A stretch of 64,000 nt of DNA from Streptomyces clavifer. Its GTDB lineage: Bacteria; Actinomycetota; Actinomycetes; Streptomycetales; Streptomycetaceae. The stretch is taken from assembly GCA_014651175.1 (NCBI GenBank), contig BMWJ01000005.1:248001-312000 (forward strand). Direction: 5' to 3'. The notes under the pieces are model-generated. The model was not told the origin of the DNA. It did no database searches and was given only the letters and a program-made list of their open reading frames with translations. The position numbers and the translations under genes are program-made. Below, piece by piece: positions 1-8,854 of this stretch; position 1 is the first letter of the stretch; each line of letters opens with the position of its first letter.

Positions 1-2
1 AC

Positions 3-1478
3 ACCGCGCTGATGAAGATCGCGCTCACCCAGAGCCTCGCGCAGATCCTCCTCAACGGGCTGATCGTGCTCGGCGGCGTGGTGATGATGGCCCTGATCGA
101 CGTCTGGCTGCTGCTGGTGACCGTCGGCTGCCTCGGTGTCGCCAGCGTCGCCTCCATCGGGGTCGCCCGCGGGCTGCGCCGGGCGGCCCTGGTCAACCGC
201 ACGGACACCGGCGAGTTCGGCGCGGACCTCCAGCGGGTGCTCGCCGCCCTGCCCACCGTGAAAGCGGCCGGCGCCGAGGGCCGCGAGGAGGACCGGCTCG
301 CGGCGCGCGCGGACAAGGTCCGCCGGTCCGGCAACCGGGTCACCGTGCTCAACGCCCTGTTCTCGCCGGTACTGAACGTCGGCCTGCAGGCCTCGCTGGC
401 CGCCGTGATGGGCATCGGCATGGCCAGGGTGGCGACCGGCTCCCTGAGCGTCGCCGAATTCACGGCCTTCACGATGTACCTCTTCTACCTCGTCTCCCCG
501 CTGGTCCTCGTGTTCCTCTCGCTCGGCACCTACCAGCAGGGCCGAGCCGCCGTGCAGCGCGTGGACGAACTGGCCGGCATCCCGCAGGAGGACACCCCCG
601 TTCCCGCCGCGGCCGCCGGCCCCGGAGCCACCCCGGGTAAGGCGGGGGACCTCGCGCCGCCCGCTCCGAAGGGCGGGCACCCGGCCGTCGAATTCCGCGA
701 CGTCCGCTTCGGCTACGGCGACCGGCCCGTCCTGGACGCGGTCTCCTTCACCGTCCCCCGGCGCGGGCTCACCGCACTGGTCGGTGTCTCCGGTGCCGGC
801 AAGACCACGGTCTTCCAGCTCATCGAGCGGTTCTACCGCCCCGGGCGGGGAGCCGTGCTCCTGGACGGCAAGGACATCGCGCACCTGTCGACCGCCGAGA
901 TCCGCGGCGGTGTCGGCTACGTCCAGCAGGACAGCGCCGCGATGCGCGGCACCCTGCGGGAGAACATCGTCTACGCCGCACCCGAGGCCACCGAGGCGGA
1001 CATCGAGGAGGCGGTCGAGCTCGCCGGGCTCACCGACGTGGTCGCCGCCCTGCCCGATGGTCTGGACACACCCCTCGGCGACCACGGCATCGGCCTCTCC
1101 GGCGGCCAGCGGCAGCGGCTCTGCGTGGCCCGGGCGCTGCTGCAGAAGCCCGCCGTGATCCTCCTCGACGAGGCCACCGCCCACCTCGACTCCGAGGCGG
1201 AGGCGGCCCTGCGCGACAGCCTGCGGCGCATCGCCCGCCGCTGCGCGGTCGTCGCCATCGCGCACCGCATCTCCACCGTGGTGGAGGCCGACCGCATCGT
1301 GGTCCTCGACGACGGCCGGGTGCGTGCCGTCGGCACCCACCCGCAACTCATCCGGGACGACGCTCTCTACGGCCGCCTGGCCGCCGCGCAGTTCGCGGAC
1401 GGCGCCCGTGCCTCGGCCGCGGCCGAGGCGGCCACCGGCGTACCGTCCGGGCAGCCCACGGTGGGAGTGGCCGGATGA
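3..1478 (+). CDS. ABC transporter, fused permease/ATP-binding protein (5' end outside window)
   Basis: This is the C-terminal part of a half-size ABC exporter, which uses ATP hydrolysis to move a substrate across the membrane; the substrate cannot be told. The frame is open from base 3, so the ATG at 12 is probably internal: about 490 codons are present against roughly 600 usual for the family, and the first membrane helices are missing. Hydrophobic helices occupy the first 180 residues. The nucleotide-binding domain follows, with Walker A GVSGAGKTT (about residue 258 from the ATG at 12), signature LSGGQRQR (about 361), Walker B VILLDEAT and the switch His in AIAHR. A Pro/Ala/Gly-rich linker separates the two domains. 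The oxidoreductase gene follows about 100 bp downstream on the same strand, suggesting a shared biosynthesis/export context. Confidence 0.9.
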   Translation, partial: TALMKIALTQSLAQILLNGLIVLGGVVMMALIDVWLLLVTVGCLGVASVASIGVARGLRRAALVNRTDTGEFGADLQRVLAALPTVKAAGAEGREEDRLAARADKVRRSGNRVTVLNALFSPVLNVGLQASLAAVMGIGMARVATGSLSVAEFTAFTMYLFYLVSPLVLVFLSLGTYQQGRAAVQRVDELAGIPQEDTPVPAAAAGPGATPGKAGDLAPPAPKGGHPAVEFRDVRFGYGDRPVLDAVSFTVPRRGLTALVGVSGAGKTTVFQLIERFYRPGRGAVLLDGKDIAHLSTAEIRGGVGYVQQDSAAMRGTLRENIVYAAPEATEADIEEAVELAGLTDVVAALPDGLDTPLGDHGIGLSGGQRQRLCVARALLQKPAVILLDEATAHLDSEAEAALRDSLRRIARRCAVVAIAHRISTVVEADRIVVLDDGRVRAVGTHPQLIRDDALYGRLAAAQFADGARASAAAEAATGVPSGQPTVGVAG

Positions 1479-1581
1479 TCCCCGCCCCCGCACGACCCGC
1501 GCCGTCGCGGGCCCGGCACCGCCCGCCCGGGCCCCGCGACGCCCGCACCGGCCGACCGTCCGCCGGCTCGGGGCGCCCTCG

Positions 1582-3072
1582 GTGAGCGGAGCGGACGCGG
1601 CCGTCGTCGGCAGCGGTCCGAACGGCCTCGCCGCCGCGGCCGCCCTGGCCCGGGCCGGCCTGCGTGTCGAGGTGTACGAGGCCGCCGACACCCTGGGAGG
1701 CGGGCTGCGCGGAGCCGACCTGTTCGACTCCGGCGTGGTCCACGACATCTGCTCGGCGGTGCATCCGATGGGCATGTCCTCCCCGTTCTTCAGGGAGTTC
1801 GGCCTCGCCGAGCGGGTGGACATGCTCCGCCCGGAGATCAGCTACGCCCACCCCCTCGACGACGGGCGGGCCGCCCTGGCCTGGCACGACCTCGACGCGA
1901 CCTGCGCCGGGCTCGGACCGGACGGAGCGCGCTGGCGTCGGCTGATGGAACCCCTGCTGGCGCACGGGGCGGACCTGGTCCGGCTGCTCCTGTCCGACCT
2001 GCGCCGGCCTCCCGGGCTCCGGGCCGCCCCGGCTCTGCTGAGCCGGGTCCTGCTCCACGGGACCCGGCTCGGGCCGCTCGCCTTCCGCGGCGAGGAGGCC
2101 CGGGCGCTGCTGGCCGGTGCCGCCGCGCACCTGACCGGCCCGCTGCCGTCGCTGCCCGGCGCCGCCGTCGGGCTGCTGCTGGCACAACTCGCCCACGGGC
2201 CGGGCTGGCCGGTACCGCGCGGCGGCAGCCGGAGCATCGCGGACGCCCTGGCCGCCGACATCCGGGCGCACGGCGGCGTCCTGCACACCGGGCGGGAGAT
2301 CACCGACCTGCGGGAACTGGACGGTGTCCGGGCGGTGCTCCTGGACCTCTCTCCCACCGCGCTGGCATCCCTCGCCGGGGACCGGCTGCCCCCTCGCTAC
2401 GCCCGGGCGCTGCGCCGCTACCGCTACGGTCCGGCGGCCGGCAAGGCCGACTTCCTCGTCTCGGAACCGATTCCCTGGTCCGCCCCCGGTGTCGGCCGGG
2501 CGGTGACCGTACACCTCGGAGGGACGGCGCGGGAGGTCTACCGGCAGGAGACGGCCAACGCCCGGGGCACGCCGGGCGAACGGCCCTTCGTGCTGGTGGT
2601 GGACCCGGCGGTCGCCGACCCGGGGCGTGCCCTCCCCGGGCGGCGCCCGGTGTGGGCGTACGCGCACCTCCCGCACGGCTCCACCCGCGACCCGCTGCCG
2701 CTGGTGCGGGCGGCGATCGAGCGGTACGCCCCCGGCTTCACCGACACCGTGGTCGCCGAACGCGGCGTGTCCGGGGCCGAGTTGGCACGCTACAACCCCA
2801 ACTACGTCGGCGGTGACATCGCCACGGGGGCCCTCGGCCTGCGGCAGTCCGTCCTCCGGCCCGTCGCCCGCTGGGACCCGTACCGCACCCCGCTGCCGGG
2901 GGTCTACCTCTGCTCGGCCGCCACCCCACCGGGCCCCGGCGTGCACGGGATGTGCGGTCTGCTGGCCGCCCGGACCGCCCTGCGCCGGGAGTTCGGCCTG
3001 CGGGTTCCGCCGCTGGGGCGGGCCGGGGCAGGGGCCGGCGGCGCCGACCGGGACGGAGCGGCCGCGGGGTGA
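1582..3072 (+). CDS. FAD-dependent oxidoreductase, phytoene-desaturase-like
   Basis: A flavoprotein of the CrtI/phytoene dehydrogenase-like amine-oxidase superfamily, about 496 residues. The N-terminus carries the dinucleotide-binding fold AVVGSGPNGLAAAAALARAG, followed by an acidic strand end (VEVYEA) and a GG motif. The C-terminus has the family's second FAD-contacting segment, with the pattern PGVYLCSAATPPGPGVHG. I chose the GTG at 1582 because it places the GxGxxG loop 10-15 residues from the start; the frame stays open further upstream but there it only shadows the ABC gene. The natural substrate cannot be inferred: members desaturate carotenoids or oxidise other lipophilic compounds. 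It is about 100 bp downstream of the exporter gene and ends in front of a strong hairpin. Confidence 0.85.
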   Translation: MSGADAAVVGSGPNGLAAAAALARAGLRVEVYEAADTLGGGLRGADLFDSGVVHDICSAVHPMGMSSPFFREFGLAERVDMLRPEISYAHPLDDGRAALAWHDLDATCAGLGPDGARWRRLMEPLLAHGADLVRLLLSDLRRPPGLRAAPALLSRVLLHGTRLGPLAFRGEEARALLAGAAAHLTGPLPSLPGAAVGLLLAQLAHGPGWPVPRGGSRSIADALAADIRAHGGVLHTGREITDLRELDGVRAVLLDLSPTALASLAGDRLPPRYARALRRYRYGPAAGKADFLVSEPIPWSAPGVGRAVTVHLGGTAREVYRQETANARGTPGERPFVLVVDPAVADPGRALPGRRPVWAYAHLPHGSTRDPLPLVRAAIERYAPGFTDTVVAERGVSGAELARYNPNYVGGDIATGALGLRQSVLRPVARWDPYRTPLPGVYLCSAATPPGPGVHGMCGLLAARTALRREFGLRVPPLGRAGAGAGGADRDGAAAG

Positions 3073-3107
3073 GGCCGCCCGGCGGAGCCGTCGCGCACGG
3101 GCCCGGT

Positions 3108-3140
3108 CGTACGGCGGTCGCGCGCGACGGCCGCCGTACG
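3108..3140. terminator. Hairpin between convergent genes
   Basis: Perfect 10-bp inverted repeat, CGTACGGCGG (3108-3117) and CCGCCGTACG (3131-3140), with a 13-nt loop. There is no T-run, as is common for actinomycete terminators. It lies just past the oxidoreductase stop and before the convergent regulator, so it could stop transcription from either side. Confidence 0.6.
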
Positions 3141-3290
3141 GGGGCCGCCATGGGGCGGGTCCTGCGGCAAGGGGGGGCGCTCCGGCCGGAGGACCGTCCG
3201 GCGGGCGGGCCCTGCGACAGCCCGCTCCGGACGGGCAGCCGGCCCGGGGCGGCACGTCCGGACCCGGTCGCGGCTCGCATCCGGTCGCGC

Positions 3291-4298
3291 TCACACCCAG
3301 CCGCGCTCACGCGCGAGCAGCGCGGCCTGGGCCCGGTTGCAGGCGCCCAGCAGACGCAGTACGTCGGAGATGTGCCGCCGGTAGGTGCGCAGGGACATCC
3401 GGGCCTGCCGGGCGCCCGTCTCGTCCTTGCTGACGGCGCACATGGCGGCGAGCACCAGGCGCTGGGTGTCGGTGAGCCGGGCGACCTGCCCCGTGTCCGC
3501 CGCCACCAGGTCGGCGAAGTCGGTCGCGGTGGCCCACAGCCGCTCGAAGAGGCCGACCAAGCTGCTCACGAGCCCGCTCTCCTCGGTGTACAGGGCGCCG
3601 CGCCCGGTGTCGCGGGCGTCGATGGGTACCAGCGCCGCGTGCCGGTCGTAGACGAGGACCGATTCGGACAGTTCGTCCGCGACCCTGACGGCCGCCCCGC
3701 CGAGATGCAGGTGCCGCATCCGGTCGAGACTCCCGGCGTCCGCGAGCGCCGTCGCCCGCACGAGGACCCGTACCCGCACCGTCTTGCTCAGCCGCCCCAG
3801 GTCGAGGTGCCGGGCATAGCCGGCACTCTCCGGCGTCGATGCGTCGCAGGGGTCGGCCGCGAGCACCTCCGACCGTGCGCCGAAAGCCAGTTGGCCCACC
3901 CGGGCGCGTACCTCCCGCAGGTCCTCCAGCCGGAACAGGGCGGCGGCACCATCTTCCGGAGCGCCGGTCCCGAGCACCGGCCCCTCATGCCGCAGGGACC
4001 GCAGGATCGGCCGCACGTCGACGAGTTGACGCATCGTCCGGTGCGCCGTGTCCAGCTGCTCCCCGGCCAGCCGGGGCACGGCGACGACGGGATCCACGGC
4101 CCAGGTGTTCGCGTCGTCCCCGTGCAGCAGGCGCAGCTCCCGGAGCCGGCCGACGGCCCGCACCCCGCTCTCCCGTTCGCCCGGTGACGCCGCCCCGGGG
4201 GCCTCACCCTCCGGTGTTCCGGGATTCCGCAGGAAGTGGCGGTAGACGTCCTCCTCGGTGCTGGTCAGACCGAGTACGGACATGCTGTTGGTGTTCAT
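3291..4298 (-). CDS. LuxR-type helix-turn-helix transcriptional regulator
   Basis: A 335-residue protein with a C-terminal LuxR/GerE-like DNA-binding helix-turn-helix (from about residue 270: LTDTQRLVLAAMCA, then ARMSLRTYRRHISDVLRLLGA). The N-terminal region begins LGLTSTEEDVYRHFLRNPG, a pattern I associate with the stand-alone helix-turn-helix regulators found beside Streptomyces natural-product genes. There is no response-regulator receiver domain. The ATG at 4298 has a strong Shine-Dalgarno GGGAGG five bases upstream. It is divergent from the large regulator starting at 4461, with which it shares a 162-bp intergenic region, so the two may control each other or the flanking exporter/oxidoreductase genes. 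The ligand is unknown. Confidence 0.85.
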   Translation of the reverse strand: MNTNSMSVLGLTSTEEDVYRHFLRNPGTPEGEAPGAASPGERESGVRAVGRLRELRLLHGDDANTWAVDPVVAVPRLAGEQLDTAHRTMRQLVDVRPILRSLRHEGPVLGTGAPEDGAAALFRLEDLREVRARVGQLAFGARSEVLAADPCDASTPESAGYARHLDLGRLSKTVRVRVLVRATALADAGSLDRMRHLHLGGAAVRVADELSESVLVYDRHAALVPIDARDTGRGALYTEESGLVSSLVGLFERLWATATDFADLVAADTGQVARLTDTQRLVLAAMCAVSKDETGARQARMSLRTYRRHISDVLRLLGACNRAQAALLARERGWV

Positions 4299-4381
4299 GT
4301 GGCCTCCCTGAGGGCTCGGTCCGGTCGCCCGGTGCGATCACCGACTCACGCTAGCCACCGTCCCCGGGCGGTGGAGTCCCA

Positions 4382-4454
4382 CAGAGGTCTCACAGGAGTC
4401 TCAGAGGCCGATCCGGTTCGTGGTCTTCTCGCCGCGAAGCCCGGTGAATAGGGT
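4382..4454 (+). promoter_or_regulatory. Direct repeats and probable leaderless promoter
   Basis: Two imperfect 11-bp direct repeats, CAGAGGTCTCA (4382-4392) and CAGGAGTCTCA (4393-4403), lie exactly one helical turn apart. A -10-like TAGGGT (4449-4454) ends 6 bases before the GTG at 4461, which fits a leaderless transcript. No convincing -35 box is seen. Direct repeats with an 11-bp period resemble the sites of OmpR-fold activators such as SARPs, but no SARP gene is in the window. Confidence 0.45.
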
Positions 4455-4460
4455 GTCGCC

Positions 4461-6338
4461 GTGATCGACGACGGGCCCGCGGGAAGCGTGGTGGGAGACC
4501 TCATGACCGAGGCGGCGGCGACCGGTGCACCGGCCCGGGCGACGCCCGACGTCCTGCGGGTGGCGATGGACCGCCACCGGCTGGTCAACCTGACGGGGCC
4601 GCTCGGGAGCGGCAAGTCCTGGCTGGTGTCGCGCCTGTCGCCGGCACGCGTGCTGGACCTGTCCCGCGGCGACGCCCCGGACGCCGTGCGCGCGGCGCTC
4701 GCCGAGCCCACCACCCGGCCGCTGGTGCTGGACGGCGCCGACGGCCCGGAGGCCCTCGCGGCGCTGGAGCACGCGCGGTCCCCGCGCGAAGCGCCTGCCG
4801 CACCCCTGCTTCTGGTGAGCCGGCGGTCCTTACTGGCCCAGCCCGGCTGGACGCTCTCGGGAGCGGTTGTCATCGAGACCGCGCCGTGGTCCGACGACCG
4901 GATCCGGCGGCTGGCGGCCGGCGCTCAACTCGCCGGCCCGGTGGCACGGGACCTGGTCGTCCGCATGGCCGGGGGCAACCCGCTGATCGCCTGCGCGGCC
5001 TGCCGGGCCCTGCACGCGGGCGCCTCGCCGGACGCCCCCGGGGCCGTCGCCGACCAGGTCGTGCAGGAGATCACCGAGCGGCTCTCGCGCGAGCGGCCCG
5101 CCCACGGGTGGCAGCGCGCCCTGGACAAGCTCGCCACCGTCTGGGGCGGGGACCGGGAACTCCTCGGAGAGGGCCGGGAGCTCTTCGACACCCTGGGCCG
5201 GCTCAGTCTCGTGACCCGTACGGAACTCGGTCTGACCGTCCTGGAACCGTTCCGCGCCGTGTTCGAACAGGCCCACCGGTGGCGGCAGCCCTCCGCCCAC
5301 CACGGGTTACGGTCCCGCGCTCACACCCATCGGAGGCGGCAGCTGGCCGCGGAGGCGAGCGTCGCCCGCAGGGGGCGGCTCGCCGAGGGAACCATGGCCC
5401 TCATCGACGACACCGTCGTACGCGAGACGCTGTTCCCGGCGAGGGCCGGCGACGGCGCCATCCAGACCGCGGCCCCGGGCGACGCCGACGACATCGGCGG
5501 GCTGATGCACCTGTGGGCCCGGCAGGGAGGCATGGACACCCGGCGCACGGAACGCCTGGTGGAACGGTGGCTGCACGACGACCCCGCCGGCTTCCGGATG
5601 GCCCGGGACCGCGACGGCCGGGCCGTGGGCGTCATGGGTCTGGTCCGCGTCGCCGACCGCACCGTCGGCAGCATGGAGCCCCTGCTCCAGCAGCACACCG
5701 ACCGGCTGATGGGCGGGCAGCGGACCCGGTCCCTGGTCCTCGGGGCCGCGTACTGCCCGGAGCGCGGACTGCACGCGCGGCTGCTGCGGGACCTGCTGCA
5801 CCACGTCATGGCCAACAGCCTGCTGCTGACGGTCTCCACGCCGAGCCCGCGCTACCAGCAGCTCCTGACGAGCTTACGTTTCCACCAGCACGGCACCACC
5901 ACCGACGACGTCTACCGGTGCGGCCGGAAACCCGAGATCTACAGCCAGGACTTCGGACACGACGCGATCACCGACTGGGTGGAGCGGCTCGCCCTCGGGC
6001 AGGGGCCGGGCGGCCCCTCGGCCACCGGCCGCGATGTGGGACAGGCCCTCGCGCACGTCACCGACCTCGCCTGGCTGGCGCACAGCCCGCTGCTGCGCTC
6101 CCCGGGCACGGAGACGGCGGAGGATCTGCGGAAGGCGCTGCGGGACGGGGTGCGCACCCTGGCGGACAGCGACGCACTCGAAGACGCCGAGGCCGGGCAG
6201 ATCCTGCTGCACTACTACCTCGGGCGCCGGCAGACCCATCAGCAACTGGCACGCGGGCTCCACATGAGCCGGGCCACCTACTTCCGCCGGCTCCGGCACG
6301 GACTGGACCTTCTCGGACAACGGCTGGCGGCGGGCTGA
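4461..6338 (+). CDS. Large P-loop/helix-turn-helix regulatory protein, three TTA codons
   Basis: A 625-residue protein with a P-loop near the N-terminus (LTGPLGSGKSWLVSRL, about residues 43-58) and AAA/STAND-like ATPase features. A central segment (about 335-480) has the rhythm of a GNAT acetyltransferase fold (AAPGDADDIGGLMHLW, then DRDGRAVGVMGLVRV). The C-terminus is a helix-turn-helix (QTHQQLARGLHMSRATYFRRL). I infer a pathway-type regulator that reads a ligand or partner through the ATPase/GNAT-like part. The GTG at 4461 follows a leaderless promoter; an in-frame ATG at 4503 with GGGAGA ahead is the alternative. Leucine codons TTA occur at residues 124, 283 and 472, so translation should depend on the bldA tRNA. 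It ends convergently with the MarR gene. Confidence 0.7.
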   Translation: MIDDGPAGSVVGDLMTEAAATGAPARATPDVLRVAMDRHRLVNLTGPLGSGKSWLVSRLSPARVLDLSRGDAPDAVRAALAEPTTRPLVLDGADGPEALAALEHARSPREAPAAPLLLVSRRSLLAQPGWTLSGAVVIETAPWSDDRIRRLAAGAQLAGPVARDLVVRMAGGNPLIACAACRALHAGASPDAPGAVADQVVQEITERLSRERPAHGWQRALDKLATVWGGDRELLGEGRELFDTLGRLSLVTRTELGLTVLEPFRAVFEQAHRWRQPSAHHGLRSRAHTHRRRQLAAEASVARRGRLAEGTMALIDDTVVRETLFPARAGDGAIQTAAPGDADDIGGLMHLWARQGGMDTRRTERLVERWLHDDPAGFRMARDRDGRAVGVMGLVRVADRTVGSMEPLLQQHTDRLMGGQRTRSLVLGAAYCPERGLHARLLRDLLHHVMANSLLLTVSTPSPRYQQLLTSLRFHQHGTTTDDVYRCGRKPEIYSQDFGHDAITDWVERLALGQGPGGPSATGRDVGQALAHVTDLAWLAHSPLLRSPGTETAEDLRKALRDGVRTLADSDALEDAEAGQILLHYYLGRRQTHQQLARGLHMSRATYFRRLRHGLDLLGQRLAAG

Positions 6339-6690
6339 GTCCTGCGCGCCGGTCCGTCCCGTCCACCGGGCCGACCCGCCGTCGATCCGATGATCGCCGG
6401 CACGGCTGCCGGGGGTGAGCGGGCCTTCGGGTGCCGGTCCCGTCCGGCCCGCTGGGCTGGGGCACCCTTTCTGCCGGTCGGCAGGCGGTGAACCGGTCCT
6501 ACGCGAAGACCCGCGCACTCGTCGAACCGGCCATGGCCACTCTCGAACCCTGGCGGCTTCTGCGCAAGCTCAGATGCTCCACGAATCGAATCACCGCCCG
6601 TGGGCCCCGGTCGTCTTCGTTGCCGGAGCGCTGCGCGAGCGTGGTCCGTGCCTCGCCCCCGCCGGGCTCGAGCCGCGTCTCCTCGCCCGG
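6339..6690. other. Intergenic region between convergent genes, one weak hairpin
   Basis: No plausible gene. It contains one perfect 8-bp inverted repeat (AGCGGGCC at 6418-6425 and GGCCCGCT at 6446-6453, 20-nt loop) that could act as a terminator. The rest has no recognisable structure. Confidence 0.4.
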
Positions 6691-7158
6691 TCAGTCGGGC
6701 TGCGCCTCCATGTGCTCCAGGACGCGCTCGGAGATACGGGCGAGTGCCTTGAGTTGACTCGGTGTCAGGGCGTCGACGAACAGTCGGCGGACGTGTTCGA
6801 CGTGCCGACCCGCGGCTTCTTCGATCGCCTCGTAGCCGGCCGGGGTGGCGACGATGAACGCGCCGCGACCGTCGTCGGGGCAGTCCTCCCTGGACAGGAG
6901 CCCGCGTTTCGTCATCCGTGTGACCTGATGGGACATGCGGCTCTTCTCCCACTCCACGAGCTTGGCCAGATCCAGCAAGCGCATCCGCCCGCCACCCCTT
7001 TCGGTGAGGCCGGCGAGCACGACGTAGTCGGATGCGGACATTCCGGAGTCGGACTGGACGTGACGGGACAGCCGTCCGATGAGCTTCTCCTGCATGCGGA
7101 TGAAGTTGTCCCAGGCGGCTTTCTCTTCCCCGACGAGCCAGCGCGGCGGTGCGTCCAT
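6691..7158 (-). CDS. MarR-family transcriptional regulator
   Basis: A 155-residue winged-helix protein of standard MarR length. The recognition helix region reads LLDLAKLVEWEKSRMSHQVT, followed by the wing with TKRGLLSREDCPDDGRG, where the DxRG motif is diagnostic. MarR dimers bind palindromes and are usually released by small phenolic or oxidising ligands. A -10-like TAAACT on this strand (7165-7170) lies six bases before the ATG, suggesting a leaderless transcript. It is divergent from an isochorismatase-family hydrolase gene whose promoter carries a pair of TGACNNGTCA-type sites, so repression of that hydrolase is the likely role. Confidence 0.9.
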   Translation of the reverse strand: MDAPPRWLVGEEKAAWDNFIRMQEKLIGRLSRHVQSDSGMSASDYVVLAGLTERGGGRMRLLDLAKLVEWEKSRMSHQVTRMTKRGLLSREDCPDDGRGAFIVATPAGYEAIEEAAGRHVEHVRRLFVDALTPSQLKALARISERVLEHMEAQPD

Positions 7159-7391
7159 GGACGCAGTTTAACGACGCGGTCCGTCGCGCATCTGCGGGCA
7201 GGGGGGGGTGAGGCCGTCCTCGGCGAGGCAGGGCCCGCCGTGTCCGGGCAACGAGACCCGGGGCGGCCCTCACCTGGCGATCGTCGAGGCCGACGTGACC
7301 GGTCGCTCCGTCGTCCGGCGGATCCGGCGTGCCTCCACGAGCGCATCCGCCGGGACCGCGATCAGGGTGAACTGCGCACTCCGGACAGTTA

Positions 7392-7435
7392 GTTGACACG
7401 TCCACCACCGCTGCTAATGTGGGTGACGTGTCAAC
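7392..7435 (+). promoter_or_regulatory. Hydrolase promoter flanked by paired palindromic operators
   Basis: A -35 TTGACA (7393-7398) and -10 TAATGT (7415-7420) are separated by 16 bp. Two 11-bp arms, GTTGACACGTC (7392-7402) and GACGTGTCAAC (7425-7435), form a perfect inverted repeat around the -10 box. Each arm also lies in a small palindrome of type TGACNNGTCA (7394-7403 with one mismatch; 7424-7433 perfect), with centres 30 bp apart. Probable operators for the adjacent MarR protein. About 230 bp remain before the hydrolase ATG, in which I see no credible gene. Confidence 0.65.
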
Positions 7436-7612
7436 CACTTGGTCGAACTGACCGGCCTCGATGCCGGGACCGTGTCGCTGCGTAAGCAGGGCCTGTCCGG
7501 GATGCGATGCCGACCGTTGTGGCGCGGTGGTTGGCCGACCCGGTCTCGGGGCAGAGCCGGCGCGGACGCATACGGCCGGCCGTACTCCGGCGTCGAGACC
7601 GACGGTTTCCGT

Positions 7613-7639
7613 CCGAGCACCCCGAGCACTCCGAGCACG
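7613..7639 (+). repeat. Three tandem 9-bp repeats in the hydrolase leader
   Basis: CCGAGCAC occurs three times with a 9-bp period (7613, 7622, 7631), just ahead of the Shine-Dalgarno. The function is unknown; it may be simple slippage or part of the untranslated leader. Confidence 0.6.
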
Positions 7640-7668
7640 CGAAGACAAGCACCCCGGAAAGGGACCCC

Positions 7669-8328
7669 ATGAGCAAGGAAACGAAGTCCGGACTGCAGGC
7701 ACTGCTGACGCCCGAGGAGAGCGTCCTCGTCCTGATCGACCACCAGCCGTTCCAGTTCGCCAACCTGAACAGCCACGAACCCACGATGGTCGTGAACAAC
7801 GTCGTCGGGCTGGCCCGGGCCGCAAAGGTGTTCGACGTACCGACCATCCTGACGACCGTGCTGGAGGAGCGCGGCGGCTACATCATCAAGGGGCTGCAGG
7901 ACGTGTTCCCGGAGCAGAAGCCGATCGACCGCACGTTCATCAACACCTGGGAGGGCGAGCGGGTCGTCGACGCCGTCAAGGCGACCGGCCGCAAGAAGCT
8001 GATCATCGCCGGTCTCTGGACGGAGATCTGCGTCGCGATGCCGGCGATCCAGGCGGCGGGTGAGGGCTTCGAGGTGTTCGTCGTCACCGATGCCTCGGGC
8101 GGTGCCTCGAAGGAAGCGCACAAGATGGCCGTGCAGCGGATGGTTCAGGCGGGCGTGGTGCCGATCACCTGGCAGGCCGTCGCGGGGGAGTGGCAGCGCG
8201 ACTGGGCCCGCGAGAAGACCTACCCGGGCATGACCGAAGTCCTGCTCCAGCACGGGGGCGCCACCGGCGTCGCCTTCAGCTGGGAGACGCAGCTGCTCGC
8301 TTCAGGCCGTGCCGGGAACACCGCCTGA
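7669..8328 (+). CDS. Isochorismatase-family (YcaC-like) cysteine hydrolase
   Basis: A 219-residue alpha/beta hydrolase of the isochorismatase superfamily, closest in pattern to the YcaC-type members. The expected catalytic triad is visible: Asp in VLVLIDHQ, a Lys/Thr region after PTILTTVLEE, and the nucleophilic Cys in LWTEICVAMPAI. These enzymes hydrolyse amides or related small molecules; the substrate of YcaC-type enzymes is poorly defined. The ATG at 7669 follows GGAAAGGGA at good spacing; the frame is open to 7507 without a ribosome site. It is divergent from the MarR gene and downstream of a palindrome-flanked promoter, so it is probably induced by the MarR ligand. Confidence 0.88.
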   Translation: MSKETKSGLQALLTPEESVLVLIDHQPFQFANLNSHEPTMVVNNVVGLARAAKVFDVPTILTTVLEERGGYIIKGLQDVFPEQKPIDRTFINTWEGERVVDAVKATGRKKLIIAGLWTEICVAMPAIQAAGEGFEVFVVTDASGGASKEAHKMAVQRMVQAGVVPITWQAVAGEWQRDWAREKTYPGMTEVLLQHGGATGVAFSWETQLLASGRAGNTA

Positions 8329-8627
8329 CGGGTTCCGTCGGGCGGTGCCTCTCGGGGCCGTGTACGGAGCGACTCGAGTGTGGGGCTGACGCGCGGCACA
8401 GCGGCCGGTTCCGTGGCCACGGCCTCGGCTCGGAACCGGTCGACGACACCAGGGCTCCGGACCGCTGAGGACCACCACAGCCGCCGCACGAGGGCGTGAT
8501 GCCCAGGAAACGCGCGCTCTCTGCCCCCGAGTCACAAGCCCGGCCATCCTTGTCCGGCACCGCGTTCGTTTCCCTCCCGCGCAAGTCCGAGCCGGGCGAC
8601 AGCCTTGCAGCAGCGAGGGAAACGTGC

Positions 8628-8777
8628 GGCGCCGGTACGACCACGCCGGTCTCGCGGCTCGTGGGGCTGCTCAAGCCCGACGCGGGAGCGATCCGGGTGG
8701 CCGGCGTGTACGCCGTCGCGGACCCGGCAACGGCCCGCCGCTACGTGGCGCTTGCAGGCCCATTCGCAGGCGCCGAT
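8628..8777 (+). pseudogene. Fragment of a DrrA-type drug ABC transporter ATPase
   Basis: About 50 codons match the start of a daunorubicin-resistance-type ABC ATPase: GAGTTTPVSRLVGLLKPDAG, then a segment reading AGVYAVADPATARRYVALAG. The Walker A lysine is gone (GAGTTT where GAGKTT is expected) and everything after the Q-loop region is missing. It is therefore non-functional, a leftover of a gene probably removed during the adjacent insertions. Confidence 0.65.
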
Positions 8778-8854
8778 GCACGGCCTGCCCCACCCATGGC
8801 GGTAATACAAAAGCGTGGGCAGGGTGGGCCGGCTGCTGTACGTCCAAGGCGGAT

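Noticed and set aside
1348..3294. A 648-codon minus-strand frame opposite the oxidoreductase
   Set aside because: Pro/Gly/Arg-rich shadow; the opposite frame has the dinucleotide-binding motif.
7208..7672. Small plus-strand frames between marR and the hydrolase gene
   Set aside because: They overlap the promoter/operator or lack start signals, and their translations look random.
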